Of a stretch of 64,000 nucleotides of DNA, positions 25,973 to 33,873 are shown piece by piece. Each line of letters begins with the position of its first letter. Position 1 is the stretch's first letter. The stretch comes from Halomonas sp. SSL-5 (lineage in GTDB: Bacteria; Pseudomonadota; Gammaproteobacteria; Pseudomonadales; Halomonadaceae): positions 248,001 through 312,000 of the forward strand of contig NZ_JAUYWF010000001.1 in assembly GCF_030708455.1 (NCBI RefSeq). Reading direction: 5' to 3'. The translations under genes and the position numbers were made by a program. Under the pieces are notes generated by a model that saw nothing but the letters and a program-made list of their open reading frames with translations, was not told where the DNA came from and made no database searches.

Positions 25973-27748
25973 ATGGCCCGCATGACCGCCGCAGAAGCCG
26001 CCGTTCACGTGCTCCGCAAGGAAGGTATCGAGGTCGCCTTCGGCGTGCCCGGCGCCGCCATCAACCCCTTCTATGCCGCCCTGCGCAAGGTGGGTGGGGT
26101 CGATCACGTCCTGGCCCGCCATGTCGAGGGCGCCTCGCACATGGCCGAGGGCTACACTCGCACCAAAGCCGGCAACATCGGGGTGTGTATCGGGACCTCG
26201 GGGCCCGCCGGCACCGACATGATCACCGGCCTCTACTCCGCCTCCGCGGACTCCATCCCGATCCTCTGCATCACCGGCCAGGCGCCCCGCGCCAAGCTGC
26301 ACCAGGAGGACTTCCAGGCGGTGGACATCCGCGAGATCGCCGGGCCTGTCACCAAGTGGGCCGTCACCGTGCTGGAGCCGGCCCAGGTGCCGCGTGCCTT
26401 CCAGCAGGCCTTCCACCTGATGCGCTCGGCGCGCCCCGGCCCGGTGCTGATCGACCTGCCCATCGACGTGCAGATGAGCGAGATCGAGTTCGACCCGGAG
26501 ACCTACGAGCCGCTGTCGGTCTACAGGCCGACCGCCACCCGGGCCCAGGCCGAGAAGGCCATCGCCATGCTGCAGCAGGCCGAGCGGCCGCTGATCGTCG
26601 CTGGCGGCGGCATCATCAACGCCGACGCCAGCGATCGCCTGGTGGCGTTCGCCGAGCTCGTCGGGGTGCCGGTGATCCCGACCCTGATGGGCTGGGGCAC
26701 GATCCCCGACGATCACCCGCTGATGGCCGGCATGGTGGGGTTGCAGACCTCCCATCGCTACGGCAATGCCACCCTGCTGGAGTCGGACTTCGTGATGGGC
26801 ATCGGCAACCGTTGGGCCAACCGCCACACCGGCAACGTCGAGACCTATACCCGGGGCCGCACCTTCGTCCACGTGGATATCGAGCCGACCCAGATCGGAC
26901 GCATCTTCGGTCCCGACTTCGGTATCGTTTCCGACGCCGGGGCGGCGCTCGAACTCTTCCTCGAGGTGGCCCGCGAGCTCGAGGCCGAGGGGCGGCTGCG
27001 CCAGCGCAGCCGCTGGATCGAGTCCTGCCAGGAGCGCAAGCACACCCTGCTGCGCAAGACCCACTTCGACGAGGTGCCGGTCAAGCCGCAGCGGGTCTAC
27101 GAGGAGATGAACCGGGTCTTCGGCCGCAACACCCGATATGTCAGCACCATCGGCCTGTCGCAGATCGCCGGCGCCCAGTTCCTGCACGTCTACCAGCCGC
27201 GCCACTGGATCAATTGCGGTCAGGCCGGCCCGCTGGGCTGGACCATTCCCGCTGCCCTGGGGGTGCGCCGCGCCGACCCCGAAGCCGAGGTGGTGGCGCT
27301 CTCCGGCGACTATGATTTCCAGTTCATGGTCGAGGAACTGGCCGCCGGCGCCCAGTTCAAGCTGCCCTGGGTGCACGTGCTGGTGAACAACTCCTACCTG
27401 GGGCTGATCCGCCAGGCCCAGCGCGGCTTCGACATGGACTACTGCGTGCAGCTCGCCTTCGAGAACATCAACTGCCCCGAGATCAACGGCTACGGCGTGG
27501 ACCATGTCTCGGTGGTAGAGGGGCTGGGCTGCAAGGCGCTGCGGGTCACCGAGCCCGACGCCATCGCCCCGGCCCTGGAGGAGGCCCGCCGCCTGGCCGC
27601 CGAGTATCGCGTGCCGGTGGTGGTGGAGGTGATCCTCGAGCGGGTGACCAATATCGCCATGGGCACCGACCTGGACGGCGTCAACGAGTTCGAGGCCCTG
27701 GCCGAGAACGTCCAGGATGCGCCGACCTCCATCGCTTCCCTGACCTGA
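25973..27748 (+). CDS. gcl: Glyoxylate carboligase
   Basis: A 591-residue ThDP-dependent enzyme that joins two glyoxylates to tartronate semialdehyde and CO2. Three-domain acetolactate-synthase architecture: N-terminal PYR domain ([16 protein letters not shown], where Val replaces the usual catalytic Glu, as in characterised Gcl; [15 protein letters not shown]), central FAD-type domain, and C-terminal PP domain with [13 protein letters not shown] and [12 protein letters not shown] for ThDP/Mg2+. First gene of gcl-hyi-glxR with its own promoter. Confidence 0.96.
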   Translation: MARMTAAEAAVHVLRKEGIEVAFGVPGAAINPFYAALRKVGGVDHVLARHVEGASHMAEGYTRTKAGNIGVCIGTSGPAGTDMITGLYSASADSIPILCITGQAPRAKLHQEDFQAVDIREIAGPVTKWAVTVLEPAQVPRAFQQAFHLMRSARPGPVLIDLPIDVQMSEIEFDPETYEPLSVYRPTATRAQAEKAIAMLQQAERPLIVAGGGIINADASDRLVAFAELVGVPVIPTLMGWGTIPDDHPLMAGMVGLQTSHRYGNATLLESDFVMGIGNRWANRHTGNVETYTRGRTFVHVDIEPTQIGRIFGPDFGIVSDAGAALELFLEVARELEAEGRLRQRSRWIESCQERKHTLLRKTHFDEVPVKPQRVYEEMNRVFGRNTRYVSTIGLSQIAGAQFLHVYQPRHWINCGQAGPLGWTIPAALGVRRADPEAEVVALSGDYDFQFMVEELAAGAQFKLPWVHVLVNNSYLGLIRQAQRGFDMDYCVQLAFENINCPEINGYGVDHVSVVEGLGCKALRVTEPDAIAPALEEARRLAAEYRVPVVVEVILERVTNIAMGTDLDGVNEFEALAENVQDAPTSIASLT

Positions 27749-27769
27749 GTTTCATCGGGAGTGCGTGGG

Positions 27770-27874
27770 GCTGAACCGTCGACAAGCCTACGAGGAGGCG
27801 CTGTGAACCCATCCATGGGCGCTACCGATGCCATCCCTGGCATAGGACCTCCTCTTCGGCTTGTCCCCGGCGCC
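27770..27874 (-). repeat. Structured intergenic repeat, copy 4 (inverted)
   Basis: Lies in the gcl-hyi gap, 33 nt before hyi, and is the only copy antisense to its operon. On the minus strand, the basal stem is GACAAGCC / GGCTTGTC, second stem GAGGAGG/CCTCCTC, hairpin A ATGCC-AGGGAT-GGCAT, hairpin B CCC-ATGGAT-GGG. The basal pair changes relative to copies 2, 3 and 5 keep base pairing. Confidence 0.86.
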
Positions 27875-27907
27875 CCACACCCTGACCAATTGAGCAAGGA
27901 GACCAAG

Positions 27908-28687
27908 ATGCCCAAGTTTGCCGCCAACCTCAGCATGCTGTTCACCGAGGTGGACTTCCTCGACCGCTTCCAGGCCGCCGCAGAAGCCGGCTTCAAGGGC
28001 GTGGAGTACCTCTTCCCGTACGACTTCGAGGCCGCCGAGATCAAGCGGCGCCTCGACGACAACGGCCTGACTCAGGTGCTGTTCAACCTGCCCGCGGGCG
28101 ACTGGGCCGCGGGCGAACGCGGCATCGCCTGCCACCCGGAGCGCGTCGCCGAATTCCGCGAGGGGGTCGAGCGTGCCATCGCCTACGCCCGCGTGCTGGG
28201 CAATACCCAGGTCAACTGCCTGGCCGGGATCAAGCCGGAGGGCGTCAGCGACGCCGAGGCACGCCAGACCCTGGTCGGGAACCTGCGCTACGCCGCCGAC
28301 AAGCTCGCGGATGCCGGCATCCTGCTGATCGCCGAGCCGATCAATACCCGCGACATCCCGGGCTTCTTCCTCAACCGCACCGAGCAGGTACTCCAGATCT
28401 TCGACGAGGTGGCAAGCGACAACCTCAAGCTGCAGTACGACATCTATCACATGCAGATCATGGAGGGGGACCTGGCGCCGACCATCGAGAAGCACCTCGG
28501 TCGCATCGCCCATGTGCAGATCGCCGACAACCCGGGGCGTCACGAACCGGGCACTGGGGAGATCAACTACCCCTTCCTGTTCGCCCACCTGGATCGCCTG
28601 GGCTACCAGGGCTGGATCGGCGCCGAGTACAAGCCCGCCGGCCGCACCCAGGAGGGCCTGGGCTGGCTGGACGCCGCCCGGAGCTGA
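27908..28687 (+). CDS. hyi: Hydroxypyruvate isomerase
   Basis: A 259-residue TIM-barrel isomerase interconverting tartronate semialdehyde and hydroxypyruvate. Begins MPKFAANLSMLFTEVDFLDRF; metal and catalytic residues lie in LIAEPINTRDIPGFFL, LKLQYDIYHMQIMEGDL and HVQIADNPGRHEPGTGEINY. The ATG at 27908 has AGGAGA 5 nt upstream; the open frame extends into the upstream repeat, which is not part of the protein. Length matches the family (258). Confidence 0.95.
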   Translation: MPKFAANLSMLFTEVDFLDRFQAAAEAGFKGVEYLFPYDFEAAEIKRRLDDNGLTQVLFNLPAGDWAAGERGIACHPERVAEFREGVERAIAYARVLGNTQVNCLAGIKPEGVSDAEARQTLVGNLRYAADKLADAGILLIAEPINTRDIPGFFLNRTEQVLQIFDEVASDNLKLQYDIYHMQIMEGDLAPTIEKHLGRIAHVQIADNPGRHEPGTGEINYPFLFAHLDRLGYQGWIGAEYKPAGRTQEGLGWLDAARS

Positions 28688-28700
28688 GCGCGCCGTAAGT

Positions 28701-28819
28701 AGCGAGAGGCGCCGGGGGCAGGCCGAAGAGGAGGTCCTATGCCAGGGATGGCATCGGTAGCGCCCAGGGAAGGGTTTACAGCGCCTCCTCGCAGGCCTGC
28801 CGACGGGTCAGCCTCGAGC
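28701..28819 (+). repeat. Structured intergenic repeat, copy 5
   Basis: Lies in the hyi-glxR gap and ends 54 nt before glxR. Basal stem GGCAGGCC (28717-28724) / GGCCTGCC (28794-28801), second stem GAGGAGG (28728-28734) / CCTCCTC (28784-28790), hairpin A ATGCC-AGGGAT-GGCAT (28739-28754), hairpin B CCC-AGGGAA-GGG (28763-28774). Sense orientation. The element is open in the glxR frame and contains an ATG, which can mislead start prediction. Confidence 0.88.
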
Positions 28820-28873
28820 GGAGAGGCCTTCTACTCAGGACTGCAACGACAAGACAGACAAAGGAGAGAGATC

Positions 28874-29761
28874 ATGAGCAAGATCGGATTTATCGGCCTC
28901 GGCATCATGGGTCGCCCCATGGCGGGCCACCTGCTGGACGCCGGCCACGAGCTCACCACCGTCAAGCGGGGCAAGCTCGACGAGACGCTGGCCAGCAAGG
29001 GCATGCAGGAGCTCGCAAGCCCCCGCGCGGTCGCCGAGCAGGCCGAGGTGATCATCACCATGGTGCCGGACACCCCGGACGTCGAGCAGGTGCTGTTCGG
29101 CGAGAATGGGGTCATCGAGGGCCTGAAACCCGGCACCCTGGTGATCGACATGAGCTCCATCGCGCCGATCCCCACCCAGGACTTCGCCCGGCGCATCCAT
29201 GAGGCCGGCGGTGAGTATGTCGACGCCCCGGTCTCCGGCGGGGAAGGCGGTGCCATCAACGCCGCCCTGACCATCATGGTCGGCGCCACCGACGAGGGTT
29301 TCACCCGGGCCAGGCCGGTCCTCGAGGTGATGGGCAAGACCATCACCCATATCGGCGGCCACGGCGCCGGCCAGACCTGCAAGGTGGCGAACCAGATCGT
29401 CGTCGCCCTGACCATCGAGGCGGTGGCCGAGGGCCTGCTGTTCGCCTCGAAGGCGGGCGCCGACGTGGCCAAGGTGCGCGAATCGCTGCTCGGCGGGCTG
29501 GCCCAGTCGAAGATCCTCGACGTGCACGGCGAGCGCATGATCCAGCGCACCTTCGATCCCGGCTTCAAGATCAAGCTGCACCAGAAGGATCTCAACCTGG
29601 CACTGGAAGGCGCGCGCAGCCTCGACCTGGCGCTGCCCGGTACCGCCAACGCCCAGCAGCTGTTCCAGGCCTGTGCCGCCAACGGCGGCGGCGAGTGGGA
29701 CCATGCCGGCATCCTGCGTGCCCTGGAGACCCTGGCCAACCACGAGGTGGGCCAGGCGTGA
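28874..29761 (+). CDS. glxR: Tartronate semialdehyde reductase
   Basis: A 295-residue beta-hydroxyacid dehydrogenase that reduces tartronate semialdehyde to D-glycerate. Rossmann motif IGFIGLGIMGRPMAGHL at the N-terminus; substrate loop APVSGGEGGAINAALTIMVG; catalytic Lys in GAGQTCKVANQIVVAL; C-terminal KDLNLALEGARSLDLALPGTA. The start at 28874 is fixed by AGGAG 7 nt upstream and by the family's MSKIGFIG opening. Third gene after gcl and hyi; a GC hairpin follows the stop. Confidence 0.95.
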   Translation: MSKIGFIGLGIMGRPMAGHLLDAGHELTTVKRGKLDETLASKGMQELASPRAVAEQAEVIITMVPDTPDVEQVLFGENGVIEGLKPGTLVIDMSSIAPIPTQDFARRIHEAGGEYVDAPVSGGEGGAINAALTIMVGATDEGFTRARPVLEVMGKTITHIGGHGAGQTCKVANQIVVALTIEAVAEGLLFASKAGADVAKVRESLLGGLAQSKILDVHGERMIQRTFDPGFKIKLHQKDLNLALEGARSLDLALPGTANAQQLFQACAANGGGEWDHAGILRALETLANHEVGQA

Positions 29762-29767
29762 GTTCCG

Positions 29768-29924
29768 GCGCCGGCCCGGTGCTGGGCCGGCGCGGACAGG
29801 GGAGGTGACTGCTCCCCGAGGGCCTGCCGGCAGACATCGTTCGGCGACGAGCGGCAGAATCCGGTAGGCTCCGGAAGGCGGGCGTCGGGTCGTCGCACGC
29901 CTTCCGGCCGCCCCGGCGGCCTTT
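29768..29924 (+). other. Terminator-like hairpins after glxR
   Basis: Three inverted repeats in the first part of the 363-bp glxR-glycerate kinase gap. A perfect 10-bp stem GCGCCGGCCC / GGGCCGGCGC (29768-29793) just after the glxR stop; a 10-bp inverted repeat CCGGAAGGCG / CGCCTTCCGG with a 17-nt loop (29871-29907); and GGCCGCC / GGCGGCC followed by TTT (29906-29924), overlapping the previous one so that the two could be alternative folds. No gene seen. Confidence 0.55.
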
Positions 29925-29963
29925 CCCGGTGGCAGGCGCGACCTGTCGCCGGGTCCTTTTTCA

Positions 29964-30068
29964 CGGACCCCGAACCCGGGGCACCGTGCATGATCCTCGA
30001 ATCCGGATCGCTGCTTATGATCCCGAACCCTGATCGCTGCTTATGATCCCCGAACCCGGATCGTTCAC
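29964..30068 (+). repeat. Tandem 26-bp direct repeats upstream of glycerate kinase
   Basis: Three consecutive units at 29990-30016, 30017-30042 and 30043-30068, each starting ATGATCC and containing CGAA(C/T)CC and GATCG, plus a degenerate fourth unit at about 29964-29989 (GACCCCGAACCCGG). Units 1 and 3 have GATCC...GGATC inverted ends 8 bp apart. They end 56 nt before the glycerate kinase start. They could be a cooperative protein-binding array, but a degenerate minisatellite is also possible. Confidence 0.7.
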
Positions 30069-30083
30069 GACCCAAGAATTCCT

Positions 30084-30106
30084 GGATGGCCCCGGTGGGG
30101 CCATCC
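30084..30106 (+). promoter_or_regulatory. Leader hairpin of glycerate kinase mRNA
   Basis: GGATGGCCCC pairs perfectly with GGGGCCATCC around GGT, ending 7 nt before the ribosome site GAGGAG. It could act as an attenuator or stabiliser of the leader. Confidence 0.5.
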
Positions 30107-30124
30107 GCCGCAGAGGAGAACCCC

Positions 30125-31465
30125 ATGGTCGCCACGCCGTCCCCATCCTCCCCCGAGGCCATCGCCGCGCTGTCGGCGCCGGAGGCCCTGAGCTGGCTGC
30201 GCGGCCTGGCCGACACCGCCGTGCGCGCCGTGCACCCCGACAGCCTGCTGCCCGGCGAACTGCCCCCGCCGCCCGCCGGCCGCACCCTGGTGGTGGGTGC
30301 CGGCAAGGCCGCCGCCGCCATGGCCGCGACCTTGGAGCGCGCCTGGCAGGCCCACCAGCCCGAGGCCCCTCTCGACGGGCTGGTGGTGACCCGCTACGGG
30401 CACGGTATCGAGGTTCACGAGGCGCCCTGCGGGCGGATCGAGGTACTCGAGGCCTCCCATCCCATGCCCGACGGCCTGAGCGAGGAGGCCGCCCGTCGCA
30501 TGCTCGAGGCGGTCGAGCCGCTGGGCGAGGAGGACCTGGTGATCGCGCTGATCTCCGGCGGTGGCTCGGCGCTGATGAGCCTGCCGGCCCCCGGCATCAC
30601 CCTGGCCGAGAAGCAGGCGCTCAACCGTGAGCTGCTGCGCTGCGGGGCACCGATCCGTGAGATCAACACCGTGCGCCGCCACCTCTCGGCGATCAAGGGC
30701 GGGCGCCTGGCCGCCGCGGCTCACCCGGCGCAGGTGCTGACCTGGGTGATCTCCGACGTGCCCGGCGACGACCCGACCCTGGTCGCCTCCGGCCCGACCC
30801 TGCCCGACGCCAGCACCCCGGCGGATGCCCTGGCCATCCTCGAGCGTCACGGCATCGCCATCCCCGTCCCGGTGCGGCGCCACCTCGAGGGGGCCGGCCA
30901 GGCGCCTGCACCCGATGATCCCGGCTTCGCCCGCGACCGTGCCCGGGTGCTGGCTCGCGCCGCCGATGCCCTGGAGGCCGCCCGCGTGGCCGCCGCGACG
31001 AGTGGTATCGAGGTGCGTGTGCTGGGCGATGACCTCGAGGGCGAGGCTCGCGAGCTGGGGCGCGCCCAGGCGCACCTGGCACTCTCGAGCCAGGCGGGAC
31101 TCAGCCGGCCGCTGCTGCTGCTCTCCGGCGGCGAGTCCAGCGTCACGGTGCGCGGCGATGGCCGCGGCGGGCGCAACGTCGAGTACCTGCTGGGGCTCTT
31201 CGAGGCGCTTCAGGGCGCACCGGGCATCCACGCCCTGGCCATCGACACCGATGGCATCGACGGCTCCGAGGACAACGCCGGGGCCCTGATCGCCGATGCC
31301 GACTGGGCCCGTGCCCGAAAGCAGGGGCTTGACCCGGCCACCTTTCTGTCACGCAATGATGCCTACACTTTCTTCCAGGCGCTGGAGCGGCTGATCGTTA
31401 CCGGCCCCACGCGTACCAACGTCAACGACTTCCGTGCCATCCTGATCCTGCCGAGGACACCATGA
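30125..31465 (+). CDS. ttuD: Glycerate 2-kinase (MOFRL family)
   Basis: A 446-residue kinase that phosphorylates D-glycerate to 2-phosphoglycerate. N-terminal DUF4147 domain with [17 protein letters not shown] and [22 protein letters not shown]-terminal MOFRL domain with [26 protein letters not shown] and [18 protein letters not shown]. The ATG at 30125 has GAGGAG upstream. Its last codons overlap the pyruvate kinase gene (ATGA), so both are translated together. It links the glyoxylate branch to lower glycolysis. Confidence 0.94.
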   Translation: MVATPSPSSPEAIAALSAPEALSWLRGLADTAVRAVHPDSLLPGELPPPPAGRTLVVGAGKAAAAMAATLERAWQAHQPEAPLDGLVVTRYGHGIEVHEAPCGRIEVLEASHPMPDGLSEEAARRMLEAVEPLGEEDLVIALISGGGSALMSLPAPGITLAEKQALNRELLRCGAPIREINTVRRHLSAIKGGRLAAAAHPAQVLTWVISDVPGDDPTLVASGPTLPDASTPADALAILERHGIAIPVPVRRHLEGAGQAPAPDDPGFARDRARVLARAADALEAARVAAATSGIEVRVLGDDLEGEARELGRAQAHLALSSQAGLSRPLLLLSGGESSVTVRGDGRGGRNVEYLLGLFEALQGAPGIHALAIDTDGIDGSEDNAGALIADADWARARKQGLDPATFLSRNDAYTFFQALERLIVTGPTRTNVNDFRAILILPRTP

Positions 31466-32952
31466 GCCATCTCCCCCATGCCCCCATCCACGACCCCATC
31501 CGGCGCACCAAGATCGTCGCCACCCTGGGCCCCGCCAGCGACCGCGAGGGGGTGCTCGAGGCGATGATCGCCGCCGGCGTCGACGTGGTGCGCCTCAACT
31601 TCTCCCACGGCGCGGCCGATGACCATCGCCGCCGCCTCGAGCGGGTGCGCGAGATCGCCGCCCGCCAGGGCAGGAGTGTCGCCGCCCTGGGCGACCTGCA
31701 GGGCCCCAAGATCCGCATCGCCCGCTTCGCCGAGGGTGCCGTTGAGCTCGAGGAGGGAGACGCCTTCATCCTCGACATGGCGCTGGAAAGCGATGCGGGC
31801 ACCCGGGAGCGTGTGGGCTGCGATTACAAGCAGCTGATCGAGGACGTCGCCCCCGGTGACCGCCTGCTGCTCGACGACGGCCGGCTGGTGCTGGACGTCA
31901 GCGGCGTCGAGGGGCGCGAGATCCACACCACCGTTATCGTGGGCGGCAAGCTCTCTAACAACAAGGGCATCAACAAGCAGGGCGGCGGCCTCTCGGCGCC
32001 GGCACTCACCGACAAGGACCGCGCGGACCTGGCCACCGCCGTGGCGATCGGGGTCGACTACCTGGCGGTCTCCTTCCCGCGCAACGCCGCCGACATGGCC
32101 GAGGCCCGCGAGCTGCTGGGCGAGGCAGGCAAGGAGATCGGCCTGGTGGCCAAGCTCGAGCGTGCCGAGGCCGTGGCCAGCGAGGCGACCCTCGATGGCA
32201 TCATCCAGTCCTGCGAGGCGGTGATGGTGGCCCGCGGCGACCTCGGAGTCGAGATCGGCGACGAGAAGCTGATCGGCACCCAGAAGCGCATCATCAAGCG
32301 CGCCCGCACGCTCAACCGGGCGGTGATCACCGCCACCCAGATGATGGAGTCGATGATCGATTCGCCCCTGCCCACCCGGGCCGAGGTGTTCGACGTCGCC
32401 AACGCGGTGCTCGACGGCACCGACGCGGTGATGCTCTCCGCCGAGACCGCCGCCGGCGACTTCCCCGTGGAGACCATCGAGGCCATGGACCGGGTCTGCC
32501 TGGGCGCCGAGCGCGAGAAGATCGCTCAGGAGTCGGGACATCGCATCCACGAGGGATTCACTCAGATCGACGAGACCATCGCGCTCTCCGCCATGTACGC
32601 CGCCAACCATCTCTCCGGTGTGGCGGCCATCGCCTGCATGACGTCCACCGGCTACACGCCGCTGATCGCCTCGCGCATCCGTTCGGGGCTGCCCATCGTC
32701 GGGCTGGCCCACAGCGCCATCGCCCAGCGGCGCATGGCGCTCTATCGCGGGGTGGTCTCGCTGCCCTTCGATACCAGCGAGATGAGCGCGGAGGAGCTCA
32801 ACGACCGCGCCCTGGCCCTGCTGGTGGAGAAGGGTATCGCCGAGCCCGGCGACCACGTGATCCTCACCCGGGGTGACGAGATGAACGCCCATGGCGGCAC
32901 CAACACGATGAAGATCCTCGACGTCAATGCCGGTCATCTGCCCAGGCAGTGA
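31462..32952 (+). CDS. pyk: Pyruvate kinase
   Basis: A 496-residue pyruvate kinase. Barrel segments [41 protein letters not shown], the active-site [14 protein letters not shown] and [16 protein letters not shown], and [20 protein letters not shown] are all intact; the C-terminal domain carries [13 protein letters not shown] and [16 protein letters not shown]. Translationally coupled to glycerate kinase, as in ttu loci (TtuE), it completes glycerate to pyruvate with housekeeping enolase. Confidence 0.95.
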   Translation: MSHLPHAPIHDPIRRTKIVATLGPASDREGVLEAMIAAGVDVVRLNFSHGAADDHRRRLERVREIAARQGRSVAALGDLQGPKIRIARFAEGAVELEEGDAFILDMALESDAGTRERVGCDYKQLIEDVAPGDRLLLDDGRLVLDVSGVEGREIHTTVIVGGKLSNNKGINKQGGGLSAPALTDKDRADLATAVAIGVDYLAVSFPRNAADMAEARELLGEAGKEIGLVAKLERAEAVASEATLDGIIQSCEAVMVARGDLGVEIGDEKLIGTQKRIIKRARTLNRAVITATQMMESMIDSPLPTRAEVFDVANAVLDGTDAVMLSAETAAGDFPVETIEAMDRVCLGAEREKIAQESGHRIHEGFTQIDETIALSAMYAANHLSGVAAIACMTSTGYTPLIASRIRSGLPIVGLAHSAIAQRRMALYRGVVSLPFDTSEMSAEELNDRALALLVEKGIAEPGDHVILTRGDEMNAHGGTNTMKILDVNAGHLPRQ

Positions 32953-32979
32953 CGGCGGGCATATCGCGGCGTTCCGATG

Positions 32980-33007
32980 GCGAGCATCCTGTATACAGGA
33001 TGCTCGC
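32980..33007. promoter_or_regulatory. 28-bp perfect palindrome centred on TGTATACA
   Basis: An uninterrupted 28-bp inverted repeat (arms GCGAGCATCCTGTA and its complement) starting 27 nt after the pyk stop and ending 65 nt before the GntR start. Its centre is the same TGTATACA box seen at other island promoters. As DNA it looks like an operator; as RNA it would fold into a stem with a UAUA tip and might also end the pyk transcript, though no T-run follows. Confidence 0.75.
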
Positions 33008-33072
33008 TGCATGTGGCCATCCGCCCCGAAAAGTGCGAAGGTTTCGCCAGGATCATCACCAGCGAGACATTC

Positions 33073-33804
33073 ATGAGCCAGTCCTTCAGGGAAGGGGTCG
33101 AGGCCGCCGTGCGCGCCGGCGAGCGGATCGGCGACCGCCATATCGTCGAGCAGGTGCGCCAGGCGGTGCTCAGCCAGCGCCTGCCGCCGGGCACGCGTCT
33201 GCCTGAAGTGGCGCTGGGCGAGATCTTCGGCGTCAGCCGCTCGGTGGTGCGTCGTGCTCTGACTCGCCTGGCCGCCGATCACGTCATCGACCAGCGTCCC
33301 AACCAGGTCGCCCGGGTACGTGCCCCCAGTGTGGAGGAGACCCGAGAGACATTCGCCGCCCGCCGCCTGGTGGAGGGCGAGGTGGCCGCGCTGCTGGCGG
33401 CCCAGGGAGTTGAACCTGGCGTGTTGACGGCGCTGGAGGCCGAGGCGCGGGCCGAGGCCGAGGCACACGGCCGCGGCGACGAACCGGCTCGCATCGCCCA
33501 CTCCCTGACCATTCATCATCGCCTGGCTGCACTCTCGCCCAATCGTGTGCTGGGGGCCATGCTCACCGATCTGGTGATGCGCACTTCCATCGTCATCGCC
33601 CTCTACAAGCGGCCGACGCTGTCCTCCTGCTACCTGGAGGGGGACCACCCGCGGCTGCTGGCGGCCCTGGGCGAGGGCGATATCGACGGCGCTCGAGGCG
33701 CCGTCGTCCGTCACCTGGCGAGCCTCGAGGCGCTGCTCGACCTCGGTCATCGCGAGGAGGAAACCGACCTGCGCGCCATCTTCGCCGGCGTCGCCACGAG
33801 CTGA
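33073..33804 (+). CDS. GntR-family regulator with FCD domain (purine island, second)
   Basis: A 243-residue regulator: winged helix in residues about 20-88 (LPEVALGEIFGVSRSVVRRALTRLAADHVI) and a C-terminal FCD domain with SLTIHHRLAALSPNRVL and DHPRLLAALGEGD. It resembles the regulator at 22306 in layout. The large TGTATACA-centred palindrome immediately upstream suggests autoregulation and makes it a co-candidate for controlling the island. The start is a weak call: the ATG at 33073 lacks a good ribosome site, and the open frame begins 32 codons earlier inside the palindrome. Confidence 0.82.
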   Translation: MSQSFREGVEAAVRAGERIGDRHIVEQVRQAVLSQRLPPGTRLPEVALGEIFGVSRSVVRRALTRLAADHVIDQRPNQVARVRAPSVEETRETFAARRLVEGEVAALLAAQGVEPGVLTALEAEARAEAEAHGRGDEPARIAHSLTIHHRLAALSPNRVLGAMLTDLVMRTSIVIALYKRPTLSSCYLEGDHPRLLAALGEGDIDGARGAVVRHLASLEALLDLGHREEETDLRAIFAGVATS

Positions 33805-33873
33805 CTGGCGCGGCTTGTCGGCATCGGCGGGGTGTCGGACAATGCGCCCATCCACGCCTCGCGGAGCCACGCC

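Noticed and set aside
29964..30068. The tandem repeats as a CRISPR array
   Set aside because: Units are directly adjacent with no unique spacers, they are degenerate, and no cas gene is near.
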